This document shows positions 1 to 7,780 of a stretch of DNA of 18,975 nucleotides, piece by piece. The position numbers were made by a program, and so were the translations under genes. How positions within the stretch are numbered: the stretch's first letter is position 1; every line of letters starts with the position of its first letter. The DNA is from Chloroflexota bacterium. Its GTDB lineage: Bacteria > Chloroflexota > Limnocylindria > Limnocylindrales > CSP1-4. The notes beneath the pieces were generated by a model that saw only the letters and a list, made by a program, of their open reading frames with translations, did no database searches and had not been told where the DNA came from. The stretch covers positions 37,484 to 56,458 of the forward strand of contig VBFZ01000125.1 in the NCBI GenBank assembly GCA_005880805.1, given 5' to 3'.

Positions 1-456
1 GGCACATCGGTCGATCTGGAAGTCGCCGCAGCGGCCGTCCACCGCGCTGAAACGCTGATCGCCAAGGGCAACCTCGAGGCGGGCGGCGCCGAGGCCCTGA
101 CCGCCAGCATGATCGCCAGCCGGCCTTTCCTTCCCGGCGCGGACGGACCGTGGGCGACGATGACTCGCGACAGGGCCGGCGATATCCGGATTCGGGCGCT
201 CGAGTCCCTTGCTCGACTCTGGCTGGTCAAAGGCGACGCAGGCCAGGCCGCTCGCGACGCCGAGGCGATCCTCCGCCTCGACCCGTTCCGCGAGTCCGCC
301 CTCCGCCTGGCGATCGAAGCCCACGTCACGGCGGGCGATCGACCCGTGGCGGCGCATGCCTATCGCCGGTCGCGTGAGCTCCTTGCGAAGGAGCTCGGCA
401 TCGAGCCGTCACCGGAGACAGAGGAGATCGCCCGCAGGCTGGGACTGCCCGCCTGA
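1..456 (+). CDS. SARP/AfsR-type transcriptional regulator, C-terminal BTAD domain (5' partial)
   Basis: The frame is open from the first base of the window to TGA at 454-456, so the gene begins upstream. The visible 151 residues form helical, TPR-like repeats. They end in the signature of the bacterial transcriptional activator domain: AILRLDPFRESALRLAIEAH, then a YRRSRELLAKELGIEPSPET stretch and a final EEIARRLG helix. In SARP/AfsR regulators this domain follows a winged-helix DNA-binding domain and helps activate transcription, often of secondary metabolism or stress genes. The DNA-binding part is outside the window, so the target and the overall protein size are unknown. BTAD domains also occur in larger multidomain ATPase regulators, which cannot be excluded. 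The family call rests on the C-terminal motif and is firm for the domain only. Confidence 0.85.
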   Translation, partial: GTSVDLEVAAAAVHRAETLIAKGNLEAGGAEALTASMIASRPFLPGADGPWATMTRDRAGDIRIRALESLARLWLVKGDAGQAARDAEAILRLDPFRESALRLAIEAHVTAGDRPVAAHAYRRSRELLAKELGIEPSPETEEIARRLGLPA

Positions 457-583
457 CCAGCACCACCTTTTTCTGCGGCTCGGAGAAACCTCCGCTATCG
501 TTTTCGGGTCGCAGAGGGTTCAGGCACCTGTGGCCCCGCGGGCCGGCGACCCGCTCGCTCCCACCACCCCGTTCCGGAGCCCC

Positions 584-1180
584 ATGCCGCGCTCGACCGA
601 TCGCAACCGCCCCCGCCGTTTCGCCTTGCCCGACCACGAGGATGCCCGCGCCGGCGAGTCGATCGAAGCCTTCATCTCAGGCCCGCCCCATCGCGAGAGG
701 ACGCGCCGTGCGCGACCGGTGCGACCGGAACCGAAGTCCCAGGATCCGCTCGTCGGCCTTCAGACGCGGCTGGACTGGCACGAGGCCCTGGGCCGCGAGG
801 ACGCACGGGTGAGCCGCTATGGCCGACCGGCATCGGTGGCGGTCGTGTCGGTCGTGGCCAGGAACCACGGTTCGCACCTGGATCCCGAGTGGATCGGCAA
901 GCTGGCCCGACCGATCGCGCACGTTTTGCGCCGTAGCGCCCGCGAGACGGACGTGATCGCCCGGACCGCCGAGGCGCGCTTCTACGTGCTGCTGCCGGAG
1001 ACCTCTGAGTCCGAGGCGCGCCACTTCATCGACCGTGTCGGCGGGGACTGCGACGTCTGGCTCAATGCAGTCGGCCTGCCGGTCGAGGTCCGCGCCGCGG
1101 TCGCCAGCGCCGGACCCGAGCTCGGGCTGACGGAGGCTCTGGAGACGGCCAAAACCGCGCTCGGACCCGACCCCGAGTAG
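584..1180 (+). CDS. Degenerate GGDEF-domain protein, probably catalytically inactive
   Basis: This 198-residue protein starts at ATG 584, with GGAG at 576-579 just ahead of it. The open frame runs further upstream but shows no homology there. Residues about 1-50 are a basic, proline/arginine-rich tail. From residue 54 the sequence follows a diguanylate cyclase GGDEF domain: DPLVGLQTRLDWHEAL matches the usual DPLTGLPNR entry, then RYGRPASVAVVSV, then RETDVIAR, and after the signature VLLPETSESEA. The catalytic GGDEF motif itself reads AEARF (residues 129-133, bases 968-982), so the metal- and GTP-binding residues are lost. The fold is probably kept as a binding or partner-interaction domain rather than an enzyme. 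It lies 127 bp after the BTAD gene on the same strand and ends 12 bp from the convergent PLP-enzyme gene. Confidence 0.72.
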   Translation: MPRSTDRNRPRRFALPDHEDARAGESIEAFISGPPHRERTRRARPVRPEPKSQDPLVGLQTRLDWHEALGREDARVSRYGRPASVAVVSVVARNHGSHLDPEWIGKLARPIAHVLRRSARETDVIARTAEARFYVLLPETSESEARHFIDRVGGDCDVWLNAVGLPVEVRAAVASAGPELGLTEALETAKTALGPDPE

Positions 1181-1192
1181 GGCAGCGCCCGC

Positions 1193-2221
1193 TTAGCGGT
1201 TTCGCCCCCGCGCGTCGATCCGGATCACGCGCTCCACGCGACCGCTACGGACGCCGAATACCGAATCTGCCAGGTTCGGGACGGGGCAGGCGTGGTTGGG
1301 GATGATCGCCAGGCGGCCGCCGATGCGGCATGTTGCCGTGGGCGGGATGACGACGACGGCGTGCTCCTCGCTCAGGCGCTCGACGAGGAACTCCGGATGT
1401 CCGACGACACGGCCGAACCCGGCCTGCTGGCCGGCGTCGGCGGCGAGCGTCTTCGACCCGGCGTCGACCACCATGCGGTCGGGCGCAGGCCGCGAGATCA
1501 CCGTGACGAGGACGCGCAACGCGCATTCGTCCTCGCTCGCGACCCCAAGCGATACCTGGTTGGCGTCGTTGAACACGTAGGTGCCCGGGCGCATCTCGGT
1601 GATCGCGGGATACGCGGACTTGACGCGCTCCAGCGAGGCTGCAGTCGGCGTCGAGCCCACGCTCATCTCGTGAACTGACACCCCGTCCTGCGCAAGGGCA
1701 TCCGCTGTCTCGACCAGCGCCCGCGCCTCGTCCAGCGCGATGGCCTCTCGTTCCTGGGGCGATTTCGCGCGGTACGAGTGGCCGGCGTGGGTCAGCAACC
1801 CGAGCAGGTTGAGGCCGGGCAGCCGTGAGACCTGGCGGCCGGTCGCGGCGCTCGACTCGCCCGGCGCACGGCCTACGCGGTGCAATCCGCTGTCGACCTC
1901 GAGCATGACCTCGAGCGGCCGCGGAAGGGTGCGGGCGACGCGTGACAGGCCCTCCGCCACGGCAATGTCGTCGAGGTTCGCGATCACGCGTGCCCTGAGG
2001 GCGAGCTCGCGCAGGCGCGCGAGCTTCTGGTTTCCGACGATCGGATAGGCGATCAGGATGTCGGTCGCGCCGGCATCGACGAACGCCTCCGCCTCGCCGA
2101 GCTTGGCGACGGTCAGACCGCCCGCCCCATGTCGGAGCTGTTCGGATGCGATCCAGGCCGACTTGTGGGTCTTGGCGTGCGGCCGCAGGCGAACACCCGC
2201 ACGGGCCGCTCGATCGGCCAT
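1193..2221 (-). CDS. PLP-dependent D-threonine aldolase / D-serine dehydratase family enzyme (start codon uncertain)
   Basis: Fold-type III PLP enzyme with an alanine-racemase-like N-terminal barrel. It carries the family motif RPHAKTHK near the N-terminus, which supplies the Schiff-base lysine. The C-terminal metal site reads PNHAC. His-x-Cys is the arrangement I recall for D-serine dehydratase, while D-threonine aldolases tend to have His-x-Asp. A D-serine dehydratase-like activity (pyruvate plus ammonia) is therefore plausible, but substrate cannot be fixed from sequence. From the ATG at 2221 the protein has 342 residues, short at the N-terminus. Upstream in the same frame the expected family start is clearly encoded (ELDTPAVIVDLDRLEANL, about 2224-2281), yet there is no ATG, GTG or TTG back to the RidA stop. 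The real start is probably near 2344-2350. It is the last gene of the minus-strand operon, directly after ridA. Confidence 0.85.
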   Translation of the reverse strand: MADRAARAGVRLRPHAKTHKSAWIASEQLRHGAGGLTVAKLGEAEAFVDAGATDILIAYPIVGNQKLARLRELALRARVIANLDDIAVAEGLSRVARTLPRPLEVMLEVDSGLHRVGRAPGESSAATGRQVSRLPGLNLLGLLTHAGHSYRAKSPQEREAIALDEARALVETADALAQDGVSVHEMSVGSTPTAASLERVKSAYPAITEMRPGTYVFNDANQVSLGVASEDECALRVLVTVISRPAPDRMVVDAGSKTLAADAGQQAGFGRVVGHPEFLVERLSEEHAVVVIPPTATCRIGGRLAIIPNHACPVPNLADSVFGVRSGRVERVIRIDARGRNR

Positions 2222-2346
2222 GCGCGAGAGGTTTGCCTCGAGCCGATCCAGGTCGACGATGACGGCAGGCGTGTCCAGCTCGTCGGCGGCCGTGCCGATG
2301 GCAGAATCGGCGTCAACGCCGGGGGCCTGGCCCGGAGCGGCCGTGG

Positions 2347-2745
2347 TTACGTCGCCTCCGGGGGAAGGGCGATGACCGCGTCGATCTCGACCGCGAAGCC
2401 CGGCAGGTTGGACTGGATCGTCGTTCGCGCCGGGAAGGGTTCCGCGAAGTATCGCCGATAGACCTCGTTCAAGGCCGGGAAGTCGGCCATGTCGGCGAGG
2501 AAGACGCGAACGCTGACCGCGTCCTCCAGCCGTCCGCCGGCGGCTGCCGCGACCGTTCGCAGGTTTTCGAGGGCCTGGCCGGCCTGCTGTTCGATCGGAC
2601 CGCCGACCTGCTGGTTCGTCGCGGGATCGATTGGTACCTGGCCGGCGAGGAAGAGGAGCGGGCCGGCCGTCCTGATCCCATGCGAGTAGGGTCCGCCGGG
2701 TCGCGGCGCGCCCTGGGCCGTCACCGGTGTTCGATCGGCAGGCAT
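2347..2745 (-). CDS. ridA: RidA family enamine/imine deaminase
   Basis: A 132-residue protein of the YjgF/YER057c/UK114 family, full length for the family. The start is ATG 2743-2745, preceded by a very strong purine-rich ribosome binding site (GAGGAGGAG). The upstream part of the open frame belongs to the neighbouring gene. Family features visible are GPYSHGIRTAGPLLFLAGQ, the helix following NLRTVAAAAG, and the C-terminal PARTTIQ with Arg107 and Glu120 of the active-site pocket. RidA hydrolyses reactive enamines and imines such as 2-aminoacrylate released by PLP-dependent dehydratases. It acts in the cytoplasm as a trimer. The next gene is just such a PLP enzyme, so the pair probably works as producer and detoxifier. 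It starts 10 bp after the end of the DUF421 reading frame, and its stop codon overlaps the likely start region of the PLP enzyme. Confidence 0.93.
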   Translation of the reverse strand: MPADRTPVTAQGAPRPGGPYSHGIRTAGPLLFLAGQVPIDPATNQQVGGPIEQQAGQALENLRTVAAAAGGRLEDAVSVRVFLADMADFPALNEVYRRYFAEPFPARTTIQSNLPGFAVEIDAVIALPPEAT

Positions 2746-2755
2746 GCTCTCCTCC

Positions 2756-3260
2756 TCAACGCTGCGGTTGATGCCGGTAGCGGCGGCGGCGGGTCCGCAT
2801 GCGGACCGATGGGCCGTCGAACGGGACGATGCTGATCGACCCGTCGGGCTCGAGGACCGCAAGCCTCATGTCATCGACGGACGACAGGCCGTGCTCGCGC
2901 AGCGCCGCCTCGAGATCGTCATCGTCGAGGCCCTCGCGGTCGAGTGCCTCCTGGATCCACTTGCCGCTCCGGCGGCTCCAGCGCCCGCTTGACGATCGGG
3001 ATGCGACGTCGCGCGATGGCGACCGCGCGGTTGACGCCGAAGATCGTGACGATGATTACCGCCGCGCCCGGGATCGACTGGTCGGGACCGGTGATCGCGG
3101 GCTGCATGGCGTTCGCTGCGAGCAGCACGAGGGTCAGGTCGAACAGCGTGAACTGGCCGATCTCGCGCTTGCCCGACACGCGCAGGGCGATGAGGAACAG
3201 GAAGTAGACGATCAGGGTCCGGAGCACGAGCTCCAGGGGTGGGACGGTGAGCTGCCACAT
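2756..3260 (-). pseudogene. DUF421 (YetF-like) membrane protein, frameshifted
   Basis: The first part, from ATG 3260 to about 2976, encodes the N-terminus of a DUF421 protein. It has a short MWQLTVPP lead, then three hydrophobic segments containing RVSGKREIGQFTLFDLTLV and the PDQSIPGAAVIIVTIFGVN stretch. The reading then enters a different phase and stops at 2919. The C-terminal YetF domain (GKWIQEALDREGLDDDDL, then LAVLEPDGSISIVPF) is encoded in the +1 frame from about 2965 to TGA 2756-2758. Compared with relatives, about 6-8 residues are also missing at the junction, so a small deletion plus frameshift has occurred. It may be a real pseudogene or an assembly error. The start overlaps the upstream phosphotransferase stop (TGATG), so the gene was built as part of the operon. 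The molecular function of the family is poorly known. Confidence 0.75.
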
Positions 3261-4330
3261 CAGGCGGAGGATGACAGCTTCGAGAGCAGTCGCTCGACGC
3301 GCGGGAGCGTGATGAGCATGTCCAGCATCTCGACGATCCAGCGTTCCGAGCGGATACGTTGTTCGGCGTCGGCGTCGCGGCTGATCGCGCCGCTCGCGTA
3401 GCGGTCGATCAGGTGTCCCTGGACCGCGAACGCGGTCGCGAACGAGCGGGTGCCGGTCAGTCGGGCCGGTCCACCGGCCGCTTCGTAGGCCCGCAGGAAG
3501 GCGAGCGCCTGGGCCTCGTCGGCCGTGAAGTCCATGACCGCCATCGCCAGCTCCTGCTCGATGGCGCATGGCCCGGAGTTTTCCCAGTCCACGATGACCG
3601 CCCGGCCCGTTGAGTTGCGCAGGACGTTGTACGGGTTGAAGTCGAGGTGGCACCAGGCAAGTGGCGCGGCGGGTGGCGGGAGCAGGTCCTCCGCGGCAAT
3701 CAGCTCAGGAACGGCGTCCCGGAATCGTTCCGCCCAGGCGGGTCCCGCAACCGCGACCTCGTCGCGCAGCTCGGTCCAGCGGGGAGGGCCGACGGGCTCG
3801 GTGAACCACGCGTGCACCGATCCGGGACCGGGCCAATCGAGGCCGTGCAGGCGAGCCAGCAGCTCAGCGGCGGCCTCCGGCGGGGCGGGGGCGACCGGAT
3901 CCGCGAAGTCGACCCAGCGGTAGACGCGGACGGTCATCGAGCGACCACCGGCTGGGGCGATTTCTGCGAGCACGCCCCCGTCGGGCTTCAGGACCGGCTC
4001 CGGGAGCGGCAAGCCCGCGCGAAGCGCGGCGAGCTGGAACGCCACGTCCAATTGAGCCTCCGCCTCGGTCGTCGGTTCGAAGAGCTCCTTGACAGCCCAG
4101 GTTTTCGCGCCGGATCCGCGATGACGACCGAGCTCGCCTGTCGTCTCGAGCTGCCAGATTCGACCGAGCTCACCGCGCGCCGCCGGCCTGGCCGGGCCGA
4201 GCGGTTTCCCGAGCCCGAAGACCTCGGCGACCAGTCCCGCATCGGGCGGTTCCGTCGACTTCGGATTGGGCGGGTCTGCCGGCTTCAGGCCAGCTGCGTC
4301 CGTCGCCTTCGGCGGAAGGGCGGCCGTCAT
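3260..4330 (-). CDS. APH-family phosphotransferase (kinase-fold)
   Basis: A 356-residue protein of the aminoglycoside phosphotransferase / choline kinase fold (PF01636-like). Visible features are an AVKEL lysine in the N-lobe (Lys81), the catalytic Brenner motif CHLDFNPYNVL (His228, Asp230, Asn235) and the metal-binding VIVDWENSG (Asp248). The first 45 residues are a proline/alanine-rich, probably disordered extension. Such enzymes phosphorylate hydroxyls on small molecules: sugars, choline, homoserine, antibiotics or nucleosides. No motif singles out the substrate, and an antibiotic-resistance role is not supported. The start ATG (4328-4330) overlaps the cyclase stop in an ATGA junction, and its own stop overlaps the next start, so translation is very likely coupled. 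Only the family assignment is firm. Confidence 0.85.
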   Translation of the reverse strand: MTAALPPKATDAAGLKPADPPNPKSTEPPDAGLVAEVFGLGKPLGPARPAARGELGRIWQLETTGELGRHRGSGAKTWAVKELFEPTTEAEAQLDVAFQLAALRAGLPLPEPVLKPDGGVLAEIAPAGGRSMTVRVYRWVDFADPVAPAPPEAAAELLARLHGLDWPGPGSVHAWFTEPVGPPRWTELRDEVAVAGPAWAERFRDAVPELIAAEDLLPPPAAPLAWCHLDFNPYNVLRNSTGRAVIVDWENSGPCAIEQELAMAVMDFTADEAQALAFLRAYEAAGGPARLTGTRSFATAFAVQGHLIDRYASGAISRDADAEQRIRSERWIVEMLDMLITLPRVERLLSKLSSSA

Positions 4331-6120
4331 TCGGTCTGGGTGGGAGCGATCGTGGCAGTCGGTTGCGGTAGAGGCGCCCCGTCCGTCGACGCAGCCCCGT
4401 CCGTCCGCGCGTCCTCGCCCATCGGGTCGACCGCCTGGATCGCCACCAGCTCGTACGCCTCGACCGGCGCCGACTTTCCCTTCAGCGCGAGCGCGCCGAT
4501 CGGCCGTAGGGTCGCACGCGACACCAGCGCCGCCGCAGTCGCAGGGCTGACGACCACCTGGCCCACCTGCGCGGAGGTTTGCAGCCGCGCCGCGAGGTTG
4601 ACGGTGTCCCCAATCGCCGAATAGCTGCGCACCTCGTCGCTGCCGACGTTCCCGACCACCGCCGGGCCGGTGGCAATGCCGACTCGGAACAGCGGCCAGT
4701 CGGCATGATCGGCGGCCAGCTCACGGGTTCGTGCCTGGAAGGCGAGCGCCGCACGCGCGGCACGAACCGGGTGGTCGGGCTGCCGAACCGGCGCGTTGAA
4801 GATCGCCATGATCGCATCGCCGATGAACTGGACGATCGTGCCGCCCTCCCTGAGGATGATCGGCACGACCGCCCCGAAATAGGTGTTGAGGAACGCGACG
4901 ACCTCGGCTGGCTGGGAGCGCTCGCTGAACGGCGTGAAGCCCCGCAGGTCGGCGAACAGCACGCTGATCTCGACCGTGGATCCGCCGAGCGCGGCCTGCG
5001 ACGGGTCCTCGAGCAGCGCCGCGGCGACCTCCGGGGAGAGGTAGCGGCGAAACAGCCCCAGACGGCGGACCTCGCGGCGCTCCGCCGCGACCGCCTCCGC
5101 GGCCTCGGCGAGAACCTCGGCCTGGCCCTCCGTCAGGTCGAACGATCCGCTCAGACGGGAAGCAAGCACGGGCGTGGGCGTCGTCCGCCCGCTCTCGCGC
5201 GCCTCCTCGAGCGTCCCGACCAGCCGCTGCAGGGCGGCCGCGTACTCCTCGCGGAGTTGGCGAACCGTCTCCTCGAGCGAGAGCGCGCGGAAGAGGCTGG
5301 TGACCCGGCCTTCGCGCCGGTACTGGACGTGCGCGCTGTAGGCGACGAACCCGAAGGCCAGCGTCATCAGGACGTGCCACTCCCACCACGACGCGTGCCA
5401 GCTGCGGGCCGCCGCCAGGGCGATGAGCGACTCGGCGAGCAGCACGAACGCCGTGATGACACCGAGCAGCACGACTGAAGGCCGCCGGCGATAGAGGTGG
5501 AAGTAGCCGATCGCGGCCGCCGCGTACGTCAGGACGCCGGCGAGCGCCAGGACGCGAAGCGAACCCTGAGCTTCATCGGCGGGGATAGGCTCATTCAGGA
5601 GTGTCGCACCGGCCAATGCCACCAGCTGCCAGGCGGCGATCAGCACGACCAGCCCGCCGGTCAGCAGCGGGCGCAGGCGCAGGATGCGGGCCGCCTGGGC
5701 GGGCGTGTACTCGATCGACGAGGCAAGCGCGAAGAGCCCGGCCAGGACGACGCCCACCGGCGTCGCGACGACGAATCCAGCGTTCGGGCCAGTGAGGATG
5801 ACGGCCGGCGTGGCCAGCGCATGGAGCGAAAAGAAGCCGGCTGCGGACAGGAATGCCAGCGAGACGAGGTAGAGCCGCGCGTCGTCGCGGTTGTAGGCCG
5901 CCTGGCCGACTAGGAAGGCCAGCCCGACGTTGATCGCCGCCGTGACGAGGACCAGCCAGAAGTGGGCGACGTGGTCTTCCCAGACCAGGTCCAGCTGCGG
6001 CTGTGCGACCAGCAGCCACAGCCCGATGACCGGCAGCGCGACGTGGAATACCCAGATCAGGCTGCGCGGCGACACCATGCGCGCCCAGGAGCCCGGCTGA
6101 TCGCTTGTCCGGGCGGTCAT
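4327..6120 (-). CDS. Membrane-bound class III adenylate/guanylate cyclase
   Basis: A 597-residue integral membrane cyclase. Residues about 20-265 hold seven or eight hydrophobic segments, one containing FFSLHALATP. A predicted coiled coil (about 275-310), a linker with the common FRRYLSPEVAAALL element (357-370), and a class III catalytic domain (383-562) follow. Metal-binding aspartates are present in FADLRGFT (Asp391) and FIGDAIMAIF (Asp435). The transition-state residues are present in IGDTVNLAARL (Asn508, Arg512), with Asp505 at an adenine-selective position. The lysine often found before FIGD is Gln431, so nucleotide preference is less certain. The last 35 residues are a low-complexity tail. 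It should make a cyclic nucleotide at the inner membrane face in response to an unknown membrane or external signal. It is first in a five-gene operon and appears to be transcribed without a leader. Confidence 0.92.
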   Translation of the reverse strand: MTARTSDQPGSWARMVSPRSLIWVFHVALPVIGLWLLVAQPQLDLVWEDHVAHFWLVLVTAAINVGLAFLVGQAAYNRDDARLYLVSLAFLSAAGFFSLHALATPAVILTGPNAGFVVATPVGVVLAGLFALASSIEYTPAQAARILRLRPLLTGGLVVLIAAWQLVALAGATLLNEPIPADEAQGSLRVLALAGVLTYAAAAIGYFHLYRRRPSVVLLGVITAFVLLAESLIALAAARSWHASWWEWHVLMTLAFGFVAYSAHVQYRREGRVTSLFRALSLEETVRQLREEYAAALQRLVGTLEEARESGRTTPTPVLASRLSGSFDLTEGQAEVLAEAAEAVAAERREVRRLGLFRRYLSPEVAAALLEDPSQAALGGSTVEISVLFADLRGFTPFSERSQPAEVVAFLNTYFGAVVPIILREGGTIVQFIGDAIMAIFNAPVRQPDHPVRAARAALAFQARTRELAADHADWPLFRVGIATGPAVVGNVGSDEVRSYSAIGDTVNLAARLQTSAQVGQVVVSPATAAALVSRATLRPIGALALKGKSAPVEAYELVAIQAVDPMGEDARTDGAASTDGAPLPQPTATIAPTQTE

Positions 6121-6126
6121 CGGCTC

Positions 6127-6154
6127 ATTGTGGAGGTCCGTTGCGTGCGGTCAA
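6127..6154 (-). promoter_or_regulatory. Promoter of the cyclase operon, probably leaderless
   Basis: Read on the minus strand there is a -35 TTGACC (6149-6154), a 16-bp spacer and a -10 CACAAT (6127-6132). Exactly 6 bp then separate the -10 from the ATG at 6120. No Shine-Dalgarno sequence fits between them. Together these suggest transcription begins at or next to the start codon. Motif matches are inference, with no experimental support. Confidence 0.5.
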
Positions 6155-6217
6155 CTGAATTCCGGTGCAGTGTGGAGTGGTTCGCGTTCCGCTCGGGAGA
6201 ACGGCGGGCTCGAGGCC

Positions 6218-6246
6218 TTGTCTGTGGGTTTGAGGGCAGTTAGCCT
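6218..6246 (+). promoter_or_regulatory. Candidate promoter of the Asp-box protein gene
   Basis: TTGTCT (6218-6223), a 17-bp spacer and TAGCCT (6241-6246) lie 45 bp ahead of the start. Spacing is ideal for a housekeeping sigma factor. The -10 matches the TANNNT pattern seen at other starts in this window. The implied leader of about 40 bases carries the ribosome binding site GGAGGT. Confidence 0.4.
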
Positions 6247-6291
6247 CGGTTCTCGTCTCGACCCGATCCCGATGTCCCCGTGGAGGTCCTG

Positions 6292-7656
6292 ATGCACACC
6301 CACCCGCGCGCCCGTCGTTTGGGCGTTCTGCTGGCCACGATCGGACTGCTGGCCGGGGCGACCGCGGTCGCGGCTGTCCCGCCCACCCCCTCGTTTAGCG
6401 CGCCGGTTCGCCTCGGTTTCCCCGGGGGCGATGACTGGGAACCGTCGATCGCGGCCGACCAGTCCGGGCATGTCCATGCGTTCTGGACGCACTACGTGAA
6501 TTACCAGGGCAGCGGTGCGGGCGACATCGATCCCACCTGCGCCGATTGCGGCAGCCCGCACATGGATCTTCAGATCTCGAGCGACGGGGGAGCGAATTGG
6601 AGCTCGCCGCGGGCGCCCTTCCCGATCCTCACCCGCGAGGATGACCCGCAGATCGTGGTCGACCCTGCCGATGGCAGCACGGTCTACGCGTCGTACATGC
6701 AGGACAACCACTCCAGCCAGTACGTCGCCAAATCGACCGACTTCGGCGTCCACTGGACGACCATGCTCGTCGAGCCGCTGTCGCGCGGGACGGACAAGGA
6801 CATCCTCGCGGTCCGCGGGCCAGCCGTGTACCTCGTCTACCACACGCTCATGAAGATCTTCGTGTCGCAGTCCCACGACGGGGGCGCCACGTGGACGACC
6901 GACAACCTCCTGAACGGAACGACGAACTCGCAGTTCGGGCAGTCCCTCCCGAGCGGCGGCGCCGTGGACTCTGAGGGCCGGGTCTTCTTCGCCTGGAATG
7001 GCTACAACAACAACGGCCAGGCGAAAGGCACCGTGAACCTCTTCATCACGAAGTCGCTGGACAACGGGTCCACCTGGACCACCACTCGGATCGACACGTC
7101 GCAGGCGCCGCCGCAGTGCTCGTGCGGCGGGTGGGCCTTCTGGGGCGGCCAGATGGCACTCGCCATCGACGGGAGCGATCGCGTGTACGTGCTCTGGAAC
7201 GCGAATGGGACGAAATTCGGACCGCAGCGCGTGTACTTCGCCCGATCGAACGACCACGGCGTGACGTGGAGCACGCCGACGGATGTGTCCGGGGCGCCCC
7301 TGGGCTCGAACAACGTGTTCCCCGCGCTGACCGCCAGGGCAGGCGGCGACGTCCGGATCGGGTGGATGGACGATCGGAATGGTTTCGACGCCGGCGGTGA
7401 CGACCCGAACGCGCGCTGGAACACCTATTACCGGTCGTCGACCGACGGAGGATCGACCTGGTCGGCCGAGGTGAAGCTGTCAGCCTTCGTCGCCGGGTAC
7501 ACGTACAAGTTCGCCACTCCGAAGGACGGTTACCTGCAGCCTTATGGCGATTACTTCGAGATGGACATCAACTCCTCGGGCAAGACCGTCGCCCTGTGGG
7601 GAGAGGGCAACAGCTACGCGGGCCCGGGCAACATCTGGTTCGCGCGCCAGCAGTAG
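6292..7656 (+). CDS. Secreted Asp-box beta-propeller protein (sialidase/BNR superfamily)
   Basis: A 454-residue protein starting at ATG 6292, chosen because GGAGGT (6282-6287) lies 4 bases ahead. The GTG four codons earlier has no such site. Residues 1-28 form a Sec signal peptide: basic HPRARR, then a hydrophobic stretch to ATAVAAVPP. Six Asp-box motifs of the SxDxGxxW type follow through the protein: SSDGGANW, STDFGVHW, SHDGGATW, SLDNGSTW, SNDHGVTW and STDGGSTW. This identifies a six-bladed propeller of the sialidase superfamily. Asp boxes are structural and do not prove sialidase activity. I could not assign the arginine triad or nucleophilic tyrosine, so a glycan-binding or other exported hydrolase role remains open. 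It is expressed alone, divergent from the cyclase operon and convergent with the metallopeptidase. Confidence 0.85.
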   Translation: MHTHPRARRLGVLLATIGLLAGATAVAAVPPTPSFSAPVRLGFPGGDDWEPSIAADQSGHVHAFWTHYVNYQGSGAGDIDPTCADCGSPHMDLQISSDGGANWSSPRAPFPILTREDDPQIVVDPADGSTVYASYMQDNHSSQYVAKSTDFGVHWTTMLVEPLSRGTDKDILAVRGPAVYLVYHTLMKIFVSQSHDGGATWTTDNLLNGTTNSQFGQSLPSGGAVDSEGRVFFAWNGYNNNGQAKGTVNLFITKSLDNGSTWTTTRIDTSQAPPQCSCGGWAFWGGQMALAIDGSDRVYVLWNANGTKFGPQRVYFARSNDHGVTWSTPTDVSGAPLGSNNVFPALTARAGGDVRIGWMDDRNGFDAGGDDPNARWNTYYRSSTDGGSTWSAEVKLSAFVAGYTYKFATPKDGYLQPYGDYFEMDINSSGKTVALWGEGNSYAGPGNIWFARQQ

Positions 7657-7780
7657 GAGAACAACCCTCCGCCGCCGCCCGGACGCGAACAGGTCCGGCT
7701 GATCGCCGGCGTCAAGCCGGTCGAGGCACGCCAACGGCTCAAGCGGCTGTCGCCGTAGTCGATGTGGCGGGGCGTCCGCT

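Noticed and set aside
3260..4330. Aminoglycoside resistance gene
   Set aside because: Only the kinase fold is supported. There is no substrate-specific motif, mobile element or resistance context, so a general phosphotransferase call is safer.
4579..5478. Long plus-strand open frame opposite the cyclase
   Set aside because: Arginine/aspartate-rich composition typical of antisense frames in GC-rich DNA; the cyclase frame has clear domain motifs.
6151..7257. Long minus-strand open frame opposite the Asp-box protein
   Set aside because: Valine/arginine/histidine-rich antisense translation without motifs; the plus frame has a signal peptide and six Asp boxes.
7705..7720. GCCGGC/GCCGG hairpin as a terminator between convergent genes
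   Set aside because: Only a 5-bp stem and no T-run on either side.
7657..7758. In-frame extension after the TAG stop of the Asp-box protein (proline run then a basic tail)
   Set aside because: Thirty-odd open codons are expected by chance at this GC content, and nothing indicates readthrough.
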